64,000 nucleotides of DNA from Chloroflexota bacterium (GTDB lineage Bacteria; Chloroflexota; Anaerolineae; Anaerolineales; Villigracilaceae). The DNA is taken from NCBI GenBank assembly GCA_016234555.1, contig JACRBJ010000065.1, forward strand, positions 182,868-246,867, written 5' to 3'. The notes below the pieces were generated by a model. It was given only the letters and a program-made list of their open reading frames with translations, did not search any database and was not told the origin of the DNA. Below are positions 8,889-17,308 of the stretch, in pieces. The position numbers and the translations under genes were made by a program. How positions within the stretch are numbered: the first letter of the stretch is position 1; every line of letters begins with the position of its first letter.

Positions 8889-11051
8889 TTATATCGAGAT
8901 CGAGATTTTCTTTTGAAGCGATTCCATGACCGCGAAGGTGGATTTTGTCACGCCGATGAGTTGGTCGTACGAAATGGGCGGCTCCCCCCCGCCTCGAATT
9001 GATTCGGCAAACGCAGCCATTTCCGCCTTCCAGCCTTTGTCCTGCGCCCCGTTCTGGACGGTTTTCCTCCCGTCCCTGATCGTGGTCAGCGAGACATAAT
9101 CGTCCAGCACGGCAATCGTCCCTTCGCAGAAGACTTCGAGCCTTTCCTTGGGGAAGGACTTGTCGCCGTTGGCGAGATAGTCCACCACGCCGATGGAACC
9201 GTCGGGGAAGGTGAAAGTCATCGAGACGTTGTCCTCGCGGTATTTTCCTGCATTTGGCAGCGCGTGCGCCATCACGCTGACAGGGGATGCGCCGACGAGG
9301 AAGCTGATCAAATCGATGAAATGACACGCCTCGCCGATGATTCGTCCGCCACCGAGGACTGGATCCTGGGTCCAGTGGTTGAGGGGGATGTAGCCGGCGT
9401 TGACTCGGTAATGTAAGTACATTGACGATTGACGATTGACGATTGACGATTTGAGACTTTGTGCGAGAGGGGAGAACCTTCTATTAAAGCCAGTCAGAAG
9501 CAAACAATGATCGGTTTTTGCCAACTGTTTACTGATGACTGATAACTGACCACTGTTTATCGCCAGCGGCTTTTCCACAAACACATGCTTCCCAGCCTTG
9601 AGCGCCTTCACGACCAAATCTGCGTGCGAATCATGACGGGTGAGGATTGCCACCGTGTTGATCTTCGGGTCGTTGATGATTTCATCATCACTGGAAGTTG
9701 CATATTGGAAGCCAAACTTCTTCCCCGAATGCTGCGCGTGTAATCCGCCAGAAGAGGCAATGCCGACTAGTTCAAAATCCTTGTTGTTTTTCAAAACAGG
9801 CAGAAGGGTGGCGTTGGCGTATAAACCAGCGCCCAAAACGCCCAACTTGATACTGCCATCAAACGTTGAACGTTTAACGTTAAAAGTTATCTTCTTTTCC
9901 TCGACTTTTTCCTTTTCACCATATTTCAACAGCACTCCCAAAAACGGTTCTTTCCTCTTCCCCGTAATGACCTCATAAGCCTTAACGCCTTCTTCGATAG
10001 GGAAGCGATGGCTGATAAGACTTTCGACCTTCAACTTTCGACTTGCCATCATCTCCACCACGGCCTGAAAATTCCGTCCTTCCGTCCAGCGGACATAGCC
10101 GATTGGGTAATCATTGCCATTCTCCTCGTAGTTCGAGTCGTAGCGACCGGGTCCGTAGGAACGGGAGTTGATGAAGGAGATTTCCTTTTCGTAGTACACC
10201 TTGCGCGGGAAATTCAAGCCGACTGCTCCGGTCGCAGCCACCCTCGCGCGGTCACGGGCGATGACTCCAGCCAGTTCCACAGGGTCGTTGGATGAAGTGT
10301 CGGCGCAGATGATGATCGAGTCGAAGCCGCGGTTGGCGGTGAAAGCCTGAGACGCTGATTCAGCTTGGGGTCGGGTGACAGCTTTCAGTCCAAGTCCTTC
10401 GGCGAGTTTGATTCGCTTCGGGTCGAGGTCGATGCCCAGGACGTTGCATCCAGCCGCGGCGGCGAATTGAATCGTCATCAAGCCGAGAAGTCCCAGGCCG
10501 ATGACAGCGACGTTTTCGCCCAGTTGCGGCTCGGCGAGTCGGAATCCGTGCAGGGCAATCGCGCCAAGGGTGGTGAAGGCAGCGGACTCGAAATCCACGT
10601 TTTTGGGGAGCGGGGTGAGCAGGTTGCGTGGCACGACGTTATACTCGGCGTGCGTGGCATAGCCTCCGCCCGCGCAAGCCACGCGCTGACCAACCTTGAA
10701 GCCCTGCATCCCTGCATGGGGGACTGTAGTATTTTTGCCAAGCGCCACGATGGTTCCCGCGCTGGAATAACCCAGCGCCATCGGCTGGTCGAGAATGTTG
10801 AAGACCGCCTGCACGGTCGGCATGACGCCTTCGCGTTTGGCTTTATCCAGCGTCTGCTTGACGAGGTCGGGGCGGGAGCGCGCCTTGCCGACGAGGGATT
10901 TCTCGGCGAACTCGACGACCATGCGTTCAGTGCCAGCGGAAACGAGGCTCGCAGAAACTTTGACCAGCGCCTGTCCTTCGCGCGGCGTGGGAATGGGAAT
11001 TTCTTCGATGACGGTTTGTCCGTTTTTGACGTGTTGGAGAAGTTGTTTCAT
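8889..11051 (-). CDS. bi-domain oxidoreductase: zinc-type alcohol dehydrogenase fused to Gfo/Idh/MocA dehydrogenase
   Basis: 720 residues. Residues 1-370 are a medium-chain dehydrogenase/reductase with a Rossmann core (NVAVIGLGLLGLMTIQFA). Residues 400-720 are a Gfo/Idh/MocA oxidoreductase beginning KLGVLGAGLYANATLLPVL, with HVFVEKPLAI holding the family EKP motif. Such fusions occur in surface polysaccharide and sugar-nucleotide loci; the substrate is unknown. Remarkably, four separate heptanucleotide arrays lie inside the gene, encoding residues about 335-344, 388-397, 499-510 and 535-544. The second array falls exactly on the junction between the two domains. The gene is divergent from the AOR gene. 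Confidence 0.85.
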   Translation of the reverse strand: MKQLLQHVKNGQTVIEEIPIPTPREGQALVKVSASLVSAGTERMVVEFAEKSLVGKARSRPDLVKQTLDKAKREGVMPTVQAVFNILDQPMALGYSSAGTIVALGKNTTVPHAGMQGFKVGQRVACAGGGYATHAEYNVVPRNLLTPLPKNVDFESAAFTTLGAIALHGFRLAEPQLGENVAVIGLGLLGLMTIQFAAAAGCNVLGIDLDPKRIKLAEGLGLKAVTRPQAESASQAFTANRGFDSIIICADTSSNDPVELAGVIARDRARVAATGAVGLNFPRKVYYEKEISFINSRSYGPGRYDSNYEENGNDYPIGYVRWTEGRNFQAVVEMMASRKLKVESLISHRFPIEEGVKAYEVITGKRKEPFLGVLLKYGEKEKVEEKKITFNVKRSTFDGSIKLGVLGAGLYANATLLPVLKNNKDFELVGIASSGGLHAQHSGKKFGFQYATSSDDEIINDPKINTVAILTRHDSHADLVVKALKAGKHVFVEKPLAINSGQLSVISKQLAKTDHCLLLTGFNRRFSPLAQSLKSSIVNRQSSMYLHYRVNAGYIPLNHWTQDPVLGGGRIIGEACHFIDLISFLVGASPVSVMAHALPNAGKYREDNVSMTFTFPDGSIGVVDYLANGDKSFPKERLEVFCEGTIAVLDDYVSLTTIRDGRKTVQNGAQDKGWKAEMAAFAESIRGGGEPPISYDQLIGVTKSTFAVMESLQKKISISI
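9421..9448. repeat. heptanucleotide array, AATCNNN family (in CDS)
   Basis: Four perfect copies of ATTGACG, which on the coding (minus) strand read AATCGTC. They encode the residues SSIVNRQSS in the Gfo/Idh/MocA half of the bi-domain oxidoreductase. Confidence 0.85.
9524..9558. repeat. heptanucleotide array, NNNCAGT family (in CDS)
   Basis: Five units of ACTGNNN with strict 7-nt spacing; on the coding strand they read NNNCAGT and encode the linker GQLSVISKQL. The same family occurs in mutS2 at 55580-55614. Confidence 0.85.
9861..9888. repeat. heptanucleotide array, GTTNAAC family (in CDS)
   Basis: Four units ending GTT with 7-nt period (NAACGTT); on the coding strand GTTNAAC. They encode FNVKRST at the junction of the two enzyme domains. 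Confidence 0.85.
10020..10047. repeat. heptanucleotide array, GTCGAAA family (in CDS)
   Basis: Four units ACYTTCR with 7-nt period; on the coding strand they read as the GTCGAAA family that recurs in mutS2. They encode SRKLKVESL in the alcohol dehydrogenase half. Confidence 0.8.
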
Positions 11052-11187
11052 TTGGATGTATGATTTATCGTTTTGGATTTCATGATTGGGAAAGTATAAC
11101 GCATATCATCATAAGCCCTCATTCTGTATGTGAAAACGCTTGTAATATGACGAACATTACCTTTTTGGTTAAGTAAAAACTTAATTA

Positions 11188-11216
11188 TTGACTTCCTTTA
11201 TCCAGAATGCTATTCT
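11188..11216 (+). promoter_or_regulatory. sigma70-type promoter for the AOR gene
   Basis: TTGACT and TATTCT are separated by exactly 17 nt, placing transcription start near 11223 and leaving a leader of about 55 nt before the AOR ATG. The rest of the divergent intergenic region (11052-11187) is AT-rich and shows no gene. Confidence 0.65.
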
Positions 11217-11226
11217 GAAATTGAGA

Positions 11227-11244
11227 AAACAGCGCCTGCTGTTT
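11227..11244 (+). promoter_or_regulatory. attenuator-like hairpin in the AOR leader
   Basis: AAACAGC, a 4-nt loop and GCTGTTT form a 7-bp hairpin followed by ATTTTTTGTTT. The arrangement resembles an intrinsic terminator placed between the promoter and the ribosome site AAGGAG at 11267. It could attenuate AOR transcription, but the stem is short. Confidence 0.35.
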
Positions 11245-11278
11245 ATTTTTTGTTTACCAAAGGAAAAAGGAGAATATT

Positions 11279-13105
11279 ATGGAACTCGGTGGCTATGCAA
11301 ATCGGATCGGCTGGGTGGACCTCAGTGCAGGCAAGGTGGAGTTCAAGCCTATGCCTGAGGATGACGCCCGAAAGTATATCGGCGGACGCGGCCTGGGTGT
11401 GAAGTTCGTTTTCGATAATGGTCCCAAGGTCGATGCTCTTTCCCCTGATAATATTCTATGTTTCATGAATGGTCCCCTCACTGGCTCTGAAGCCAACATG
11501 AGCGGACGCATGGCGGTTGTTACCAAATCGCCTTTGACTGGCACCGTAACCGATTCTCACCACGGGGGCTGGTCTGCCGCCCGATTGCGCTGGGCAGGCT
11601 TCGATGGTTTGGTCTTCAAAGGCAAAGCTGCAAAACCAACTTATGCCTACATCCATGACGACCAGCTTGAACTGCTGGATGCGTCAGAAGTTTGGGGCAA
11701 AGGCGTTCACGATACCATCAAACATTTCAAGAATAAATATGGCGAGAAAGACCTGACCGTCATTACTATTGGACCCGCAGGTGAGAACCAGGTCAAGTTC
11801 GCATGTTGGATCAATGAAGATGATCGCGCCAGTGGACGCGGCGGCACAGGCTGCGTCGGCGGCTCGAAGAATCTCAAAGCCATCGTCATCAAATCAGAAA
11901 AGAAGATCGTCAAAGCCGCGAATCGCGATAAATGGAAGGAAGCTCACAAGAAGTCACTGGCTGAGATCATGGATGAGCGCGTCGTCACCTCGCCGCGCAA
12001 GGGCGGTCTCTCGGTGTACGGCACAAACGTATTGATGAACATGACCAACGTCATCGGCGGATTGCCCGCCAAGAACAGCCAGTTTACGGGTTTCGAAGGC
12101 GCCGAAAAGATCAGCGGCGAATTTGTCAACGCAAACATCCTCGTGGGCAATCCCACCTGTCACGCCTGCCCCGTTGCCTGCAAGAAGGAAGTTGAAATCA
12201 AAGACGGTCCCTACGCCGGCTTGCGCATGGAGTCAATCGAATACGAACCCTGCTGGTCAGTCGGCGCGAACTGCGGCAATGATGACGTCCGCGTTGTGGC
12301 GAAGATGATCGACACGTGCAACGACTTCGGCATGGATGCCATCGAAATTGGTCACCCGCTTTCGGTTTACATGGAAGCCTCCGAAAAGGGTTACACCAAC
12401 GGTGACGGCAAACTTGCCTGGGGCGATGGCGCAAAAATGGTTGAGCTGGCTGGCAAGATTGCCAGGCGCGAAGGCATCGGCGATGTGATGGCAAATGGCG
12501 CTAACGCAGTCGCCGCTCACTTCGGTCATCCTGAACTTTCAATGACCTGCAAAGGTCAGGGCATTCCCGCTTACGACCCGCGCGGCATCAAAGGCATGGG
12601 CTTGGGCTACGCAACATCCAACCGCGGCGCCTGCCACCTGCGCGGTTACACTCCCGCCGCCGAAGTTGTCGGCAACGTGCTTGGACCATCCACAGTAGCC
12701 GATCCGCTGGCGTGGAAGGGCAAGGGCGAAATGAATATGATCTTCCAAAATGTTCACGCCGTCACCGACTGTCTGGATGTCTGCAAGTTCTCCACCTTCG
12801 CAGAATCGCTGGATTCATTCGCGGCGCAGTATGAAGCGATGACTGGCGTTCCAGCCGACGCAGGTCACCTGCTCAAAGTTGGCGAACGCGTCTACAACCT
12901 CGAACGCCACATCAACAACCTTAGCGGCTTCGGCGAAGGCAGCGACACCCTTCCCAAACGCTTCACCACCGAACCCTCCACCATGGGCGGCAGCAAAGGT
13001 CACATCTGCGAACTCGATGACATGCTCGTGGAATATTACGACAAGCGCGGATGGGTCAACGGCGTTGTACCTGAATCCAAATTAAAGGAATTGGAGATCA
13101 TCTAA
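11279..13105 (+). CDS. aor: tungsten-containing aldehyde:ferredoxin oxidoreductase
   Basis: 608 residues, the usual AOR length. The enzyme oxidises aldehydes to acids with ferredoxin (or runs in reverse) using a tungsto-bispterin and a [4Fe-4S] cluster. The N-terminal IGGRGLGVKF and GPLTGSEANMSGR segments bind the pterins. The cluster motif is CHACPVAC (C294, C297, C301), with a fourth Cys at C498 or C502 in TDCLDVCKF. AAGGAG lies 6 nt before the ATG. Downstream, on the opposite strand, are two MoaD-like proteins and a radical-SAM maturase of the kind that accompanies this class, so the neighbourhood is a tungsten-enzyme locus. The natural substrate is unknown. Confidence 0.93.
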   Translation: MELGGYANRIGWVDLSAGKVEFKPMPEDDARKYIGGRGLGVKFVFDNGPKVDALSPDNILCFMNGPLTGSEANMSGRMAVVTKSPLTGTVTDSHHGGWSAARLRWAGFDGLVFKGKAAKPTYAYIHDDQLELLDASEVWGKGVHDTIKHFKNKYGEKDLTVITIGPAGENQVKFACWINEDDRASGRGGTGCVGGSKNLKAIVIKSEKKIVKAANRDKWKEAHKKSLAEIMDERVVTSPRKGGLSVYGTNVLMNMTNVIGGLPAKNSQFTGFEGAEKISGEFVNANILVGNPTCHACPVACKKEVEIKDGPYAGLRMESIEYEPCWSVGANCGNDDVRVVAKMIDTCNDFGMDAIEIGHPLSVYMEASEKGYTNGDGKLAWGDGAKMVELAGKIARREGIGDVMANGANAVAAHFGHPELSMTCKGQGIPAYDPRGIKGMGLGYATSNRGACHLRGYTPAAEVVGNVLGPSTVADPLAWKGKGEMNMIFQNVHAVTDCLDVCKFSTFAESLDSFAAQYEAMTGVPADAGHLLKVGERVYNLERHINNLSGFGEGSDTLPKRFTTEPSTMGGSKGHICELDDMLVEYYDKRGWVNGVVPESKLKELEII

Positions 13106-13154
13106 TTCCCCGCACTGAAAGCTGATTCTGTTTTCTGAATCAGAATCTCCCGAC

Positions 13155-13192
13155 AGAAAAAGCGGGGCGACTCTCGTCGTCCTGCTTTTTCT
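13155..13192. terminator. bidirectional intrinsic terminator between AOR and moaD-like genes
   Basis: AGAAAAAGC and GCTTTTTCT form the base of a hairpin that ends both convergent transcripts. It is followed by two small palindromes, GGACAGC-TT-GCTGTCC near 13205 and a GGCGGCA/TGCCGCC palindrome near 13236, which look like dispersed REP-type repeats. Confidence 0.6.
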
Positions 13193-13289
13193 ATTCTGGA
13201 GTCGGACAGCTTGCTGTCCATACGAAAAACTCTGGAGGCGGCAGCTTGCCGCCTAAAATACCTATCAGCAAGCCGATGTGCCAAAATTG

Positions 13290-13568
13290 TTATCCACCGC
13301 CCACTGCAGGGAAAACATTGACCGTGTCCTCCTGCGTGATCTTTGTCTGGAAATCATCCTCCATAAATTGCACGTCGCGCCCATTGATAAAAAAGTGGAC
13401 ATGCCCGTACATCTTTCCTTCTTCATTCACCAATTCTTTTCTCATAGGCGGAAACCTGGTCATGATGGCTTCCAGAAGTTCCTGGGCGGTGACGCCGTGA
13501 TCAAGTTCGAACTCGACGCTTTTTCCGCCGGCAATATCGCGCAAGGTTGCAAAGAAATTTACTTTCAT
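13290..13568 (-). CDS. MoaD/ThiS-family sulfur carrier with C-terminal Gly-Gly
   Basis: 92-residue ubiquitin-like beta-grasp protein beginning MKVNFFATLRDIAGG and ending NVFPAVGGG. The terminal Gly-Gly is the feature that is adenylated and thiocarboxylated so that MoaD can donate sulfur to the pterin dithiolene of molybdenum or tungsten cofactor. It is the second of three minus-strand genes facing the AOR gene, 3 nt after its paralogue. It is expected to serve tungstopterin synthesis for the neighbouring AOR. Confidence 0.88.
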   Translation of the reverse strand: MKVNFFATLRDIAGGKSVEFELDHGVTAQELLEAIMTRFPPMRKELVNEEGKMYGHVHFFINGRDVQFMEDDFQTKITQEDTVNVFPAVGGG

Positions 13569-13571
13569 AAT

Positions 13572-13901
13572 TTACTTCCTCTCATTAAAGGTGGGTTCGC
13601 GCATCACTTCAACATTCATCTTTCCGCTGGAGATGGGAGAAAACATACTGATAACATCATCTGCCCCAAGCGGCATATCCACGCCTAATTTTTCGAGACG
13701 CGGGTTTCGTCCATTGACAAAGATCGGCATATCGGGCAAAAGGTCATTTTTTGAATTAAATAAATAGGGCTGGATATTGGGAAAGCTTTCGATAAGCAGG
13801 TTTAGCAAACTGCGCAAGGTTTTATTGCCGTTCAAGTCGGCGACATCGAAAATTTCCTGTCCCACCATGGTTCGAATGTTGGCATAAAAACGTACCTGCA
13901 T
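13572..13901 (-). CDS. MoaD-like beta-grasp protein without terminal Gly-Gly
   Basis: 109-residue paralogue of the next gene (MQVRFYANIRTMVGQEIFDV). The beta-grasp core ends in DDVISMFSPISSG, where the carrier family would terminate in Gly-Gly, but here about 15 extra residues (KMNVEVMREPTFNERK) follow. It cannot act as a sulfur carrier unless the tail is removed, so it may be processed, be structural, or be a regulatory decoy. It lies between the radical-SAM maturase and the canonical carrier in the same operon. Confidence 0.75.
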   Translation of the reverse strand: MQVRFYANIRTMVGQEIFDVADLNGNKTLRSLLNLLIESFPNIQPYLFNSKNDLLPDMPIFVNGRNPRLEKLGVDMPLGADDVISMFSPISSGKMNVEVMREPTFNERK

Positions 13902-13955
13902 CTTTTTTCTCTCTCCAAATAAAAGTATACCAAACGCAGGATGACTTTTGTTAAA

Positions 13956-15224
13956 TCATGGGCATTGAATAATTCCCTGCGCCCACAGGCATCCGCCACA
14001 AACTGGGAAATCGTCATTGCCAAAACAGTCTTCTTCATTGGTCTCAGAGAGGTCACATCCACCGCAGAAGGTACATGGCGCGAAGACAAAATTATGCAGA
14101 CGCTCGCGGTAATTAACGTATTCGGGGTCAAGCCACAGCGCTTCGATACTTTTTTTCTGGACGTTGCCAATCACATGCTTCTTTGAAAGTCTTGATTTGC
14201 CATGCAGGTGGCTCGTGTGAGTGTGCATCAACGGCCAGCAGGGGCTGACATCCCCCGTCCATGCGATGGACATGGTTCCGCTTTCGACAAAGTTGCACAC
14301 ATCGTTTGCACCGCCCCAGTTATTACCCGCAAAGCTGACGTTGCATCCACTGTTGAAGGCTTCGAGGAGCGCCGCTTCTGTATCTTCATTAAAGTCCATT
14401 TTGGGAAGGCTTAGTTTCGGGAGCATGGGCGAGGGCAGGTAGGCAATGCTACGCATGGTGCGTGTGTACAGGCGGTCCTCCTGCATTTCGGGTGTGGCAG
14501 GCTGAACATTGCTCACGGAGTAATATTTTGCGCCGAAGGTGTGTCCCATTTTGATGATCTTCGGCAGATCGTTGATATTGCGCTTCATGGCAACAAATGC
14601 GACCCCAATCTCAGGTTTGGGGAAATGACCACCGCCGCGCATTTTGAAGAGGCGGCGCAGGTTTTCAAGTATCAGCGGAAGCTCAGCTCCCAGACGCACG
14701 TCACCAAACCCTTCGGGCGTGGCTCCGTCCAGCGAGACCCAAAGCACATCGAGTCCTGCATCTATCAGTTCGCGGGATTTTTTCTCGGTGAGAATCGTGC
14801 CATTGGTGATGAGTTCGACTTTTACGCCAAGCGCTTTGACGCGTCGAATCCATTCGACTGTTTTTTTATGAAAGAGGGGTTCTCCAATTCCGCCGAAATA
14901 GACATTGGGAATCGGATCCATTTCTTTGAGCCCGTTAAAAATGCTTTCAAATGTCTCGTCAGTCATGCACCCCAGGGGCTGCTCCCACGCATTGCGGAAA
15001 CAAGTGATACAGTCGAGGTTGCAGTCAACGGTTGGTTCGATGTAGATTTTGGTGAGGTGGGTTACAGGGCGGTGCATGCGGACAAAGTTGGTGCCTTCGT
15101 CGAGGCGAACTTTTGAACCAGGATTCAGCCCATATTGGCGGGCAACTTCTGGCGGAAGGATGAGTCGCCCCTGTTCGTCCACTTCTGCCCAGGCTGTAGT
15201 GGGTTTTTGGGATAAAACTTCCAT
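13956..15224 (-). CDS. radical SAM/SPASM maturase of tungsten-cofactor oxidoreductases with AbrB-like N-terminus
   Basis: 422 residues. Residues 1-45 form an AbrB/SpoVT-like swapped-hairpin (AWAEVDEQGRLILPPEVARQYGL). The radical SAM cluster motif is CNLDCITC (C68, C72, C75), followed by FGGIGEPLFH and ITNGT. The C-terminus is rich in Cys (SPCWPL, APCTFCGGCDLS, CGGCLW), as in SPASM/twitch domains with auxiliary clusters. This combination matches the family annotated as tungsten cofactor oxidoreductase radical SAM maturase, whose exact reaction is not established. Its position beside AOR and two MoaD-like genes supports that assignment. Confidence 0.88.
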   Translation of the reverse strand: MEVLSQKPTTAWAEVDEQGRLILPPEVARQYGLNPGSKVRLDEGTNFVRMHRPVTHLTKIYIEPTVDCNLDCITCFRNAWEQPLGCMTDETFESIFNGLKEMDPIPNVYFGGIGEPLFHKKTVEWIRRVKALGVKVELITNGTILTEKKSRELIDAGLDVLWVSLDGATPEGFGDVRLGAELPLILENLRRLFKMRGGGHFPKPEIGVAFVAMKRNINDLPKIIKMGHTFGAKYYSVSNVQPATPEMQEDRLYTRTMRSIAYLPSPMLPKLSLPKMDFNEDTEAALLEAFNSGCNVSFAGNNWGGANDVCNFVESGTMSIAWTGDVSPCWPLMHTHTSHLHGKSRLSKKHVIGNVQKKSIEALWLDPEYVNYRERLHNFVFAPCTFCGGCDLSETNEEDCFGNDDFPVCGGCLWAQGIIQCP

Positions 15225-15343
15225 GCCTACTCCTTACCAATAAAATATTCAGCAATTACCCCTAATCATACCCACTTTCTAGGAAATTTCATGTGACAAA
15301 AGTTACTTTTTGCAGGAACTATTCTCTCCATTGCATTGTAAGC

Positions 15344-15895
15344 TTACTTTACTTTTTGCATCCATGCGGGACGTTTGGCGGCAACCTTCTTGTAGATCAG
15401 ACAATCCGGCGTGTGCGCGCCGGGCAAATATCCCGTGGACATGAGAAACTCGTTGACGATTTCCCCGCCGGTAAAGACGAAGGTCTTCTTGAAAAGTTTG
15501 GTCCACTCATCTTTTGACAATGGGTGGTGGGCGTCCAGCCAAGCTTTGAACGAGCCGAATTCCTTTTGCAGTTCGAGAATTTTCTGCGCGTTGACGATTG
15601 CCGCGTTGACCTTCAACCGGTTGCGGATAATCCCCACATCAGCCAGCAGGCGGGCACGGTCGGCTTCGCCGTATTTCGCCACCTTGCGGACGTTGAACTT
15701 GTCGTAGGCTTTGTGGAAGTTATCCGCTTTTTTGAGGATGGTAATCCACGAAAGCCCCGCCTGGTTAATTTCCAGCACGAGCCGCTCGAAGAGTTCGTCG
15801 TCGCTTTCGATGGGGAAGCCGTATTGGGTATTGTGGTAGGTTACGTTGAAAATGTCTTCCGGGTGAATCATGCAGTAGTCGCAGTAGGTGGTCAT
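15344..15895 (-). CDS. tag: DNA-3-methyladenine glycosylase I
   Basis: 183-residue helix-hairpin-helix glycosylase that excises 3-methyladenine from DNA. Diagnostic segments are YHNTQYGFPIESDDELFERL and INQAGLSWITILKK, which match the Tag signature, and the zinc-site residues are probably Cys5/Cys8, an early His and Cys near the C-terminus (HTPDC). The start at 15895 (MTTYCDYCMIH) gives the expected family N-terminus; the frame is open upstream for 50 codons without family similarity. It is divergent from msrA. Confidence 0.88.
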   Translation of the reverse strand: MTTYCDYCMIHPEDIFNVTYHNTQYGFPIESDDELFERLVLEINQAGLSWITILKKADNFHKAYDKFNVRKVAKYGEADRARLLADVGIIRNRLKVNAAIVNAQKILELQKEFGSFKAWLDAHHPLSKDEWTKLFKKTFVFTGGEIVNEFLMSTGYLPGAHTPDCLIYKKVAAKRPAWMQKVK

Positions 15896-16037
15896 GCGGG
15901 TATTGTAATCTGAATTTGATAACCGAACTATCACCCTCTGCTCATAATATTTCCCAACCTCGCCGCGTCTTGTGTTGTATAACACCCCTCTGTCGGGGGC
16001 TTGGCCCCTGACAGAGCAGAGAAAAGGAGAATTTATC

Positions 16038-16577
16038 ATGAGCAATCAAGAGACAGCCACACTTGCGGGCGGATGCTTCTGGTGTCTGGAAGCGGTGTAC
16101 GATGAGATCAAAGGCGTTTTATCGGTTGAATCGGGCTATTCGAATGGGCATGTCCCCAACCCGACGTATAAGGAAGTTTGCGGCGGGGACACAGGTCATG
16201 CTGAGGCAGTGCGGATTCAATTCGACCCGTCCGTTGTATCCTATCGTGATTTACTGAACGTGTTCTTCGCCATTCACGATCCCACCACGCTAAACCGCCA
16301 GGGTGCGGACATCGGCACGCAGTACCGTTCCGCTATTTTCTATCATTCGCCTGAGCAGAAGGAAACCGCCGAGACTCTCATCCGCGAGTTGACCGCCCAA
16401 AACATTTGGGGCAGCTCCATCGTCACCGAGGTGGCAGAGGCGGAGCCGTTTTACGTCGCCGAAGATTATCATCAGGAATACTTTGTCAACAATCAGTTCC
16501 AGCCGTATTGTCAGGCAGTGGTTGCACCGAAGGTGGCAAAATTCCGCAAGCACTTTTTGGAGATGTTGAAGAAGTAG
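16038..16577 (+). CDS. msrA: peptide methionine-S-sulfoxide reductase
   Basis: 179 residues that reduce methionine-S-sulfoxide. The catalytic motif GCFWCLE is at residues 13-19, followed by GYSNGHVPNPTYKEVCGGDTGHAE, all typical of MsrA. AAAGGAG lies 8 nt upstream of the ATG. A perfect 13-bp palindrome CGTGATAATCACG sits after the stop, between this gene and the convergent tetR-type gene. Confidence 0.93.
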   Translation: MSNQETATLAGGCFWCLEAVYDEIKGVLSVESGYSNGHVPNPTYKEVCGGDTGHAEAVRIQFDPSVVSYRDLLNVFFAIHDPTTLNRQGADIGTQYRSAIFYHSPEQKETAETLIRELTAQNIWGSSIVTEVAEAEPFYVAEDYHQEYFVNNQFQPYCQAVVAPKVAKFRKHFLEMLKK

Positions 16578-16606
16578 GTCGCGCTTTTAGCGTGATAATC
16601 ACGTTA

Positions 16607-17179
16607 CTATAGAAACTGTTCCAGGTTGACAGCCACCAGCGGCAGCGCCTCGTCCACGAATGCTTCGAGGGCGGGGCGTTTCTTTCTGCGGCTGTAGTTC
16701 GACGCCAGACCATAGATTGCCGACGTTGCAACCGTCAGCGGGAGTTCGGTTGTGGTCTTTGAATTTTTCAACCAGTACGACAAAAGGTCTGAAATCTGGT
16801 TCTTGATGGTCGTTTCCACCAGCGACTCGAACTGGTTTTGCGGCTGGGCGCAGTCACTGCGCAGGCGGGATAGAAATTCACACACCACCAGGATCAAACT
16901 CCGCAGGTTTTCGACACTGTAACTGCAAACGTTCAGGGTCCGCTTTTCGATTTCCAGCATGAACATTTCATTGATGGCTTGATTGAGCAGGTCATATTTA
17001 TCCTGGAAGTGGGCATAGAACGTTGCGCGGTTGATTTGCGCCTTGTCGGTCACATCCTGCACGGAAATATTTGCAAAGTTTTTCTCGGCAAGAAGGGACT
17101 CAAAGGACTGCATGATCAGGAGGCGGGTTCGCCTGATGCGTGGGTCGGTTCTTTCATCGAGCTTGAGCAACATTTTCAC
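16607..17179 (-). CDS. TetR/AcrR-family repressor
   Basis: 190 residues with an N-terminal helix-turn-helix (ISVQDVTDKAQINRATFYAHFQDKYDLL, about 39-66) and a C-terminal ligand domain. It is read divergently from a three-gene operon (NADP reductase, cytochrome b561, VOC protein), and a perfect 8-bp inverted repeat lies 16 nt upstream of its start. It most likely represses both itself and that operon. The inducer cannot be inferred, though the partner genes suggest an electrophile or redox stress. Confidence 0.88.
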   Translation of the reverse strand: MKMLLKLDERTDPRIRRTRLLIMQSFESLLAEKNFANISVQDVTDKAQINRATFYAHFQDKYDLLNQAINEMFMLEIEKRTLNVCSYSVENLRSLILVVCEFLSRLRSDCAQPQNQFESLVETTIKNQISDLLSYWLKNSKTTTELPLTVATSAIYGLASNYSRRKKRPALEAFVDEALPLVAVNLEQFL

Positions 17180-17195
17180 TCCTTTGTTGCTTAAA

Positions 17196-17217
17196 CGACA
17201 AATCCAGAAATTTGTCG
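17196..17217. promoter_or_regulatory. palindromic operator candidate for the TetR-type regulator
   Basis: CGACAAAT and ATTTGTCG form a perfect 8-bp inverted repeat with a 6-nt spacer between the divergent regulator and its presumed target operon. Size and position fit a TetR-family operator. A second palindrome, GTTGTT-GCATA-AACAAC at 17256-17272, lies nearer the target gene. Confidence 0.65.
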
Positions 17218-17308
17218 GCTAATTTTGGGTAAGGAAATTGGCGGGCTGAGCGACAGTTGTTGCATAAACAACGCACGTATCTTATCAAACAGCTCAAGGA
17301 GAGTCAAG

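Noticed and set aside
11052..11278. Molybdenum/tungsten cofactor riboswitch upstream of the AOR gene
   Set aside because: The leader after the predicted transcription start is only about 55 nt, too short for that riboswitch; only a small attenuator-like hairpin is seen.
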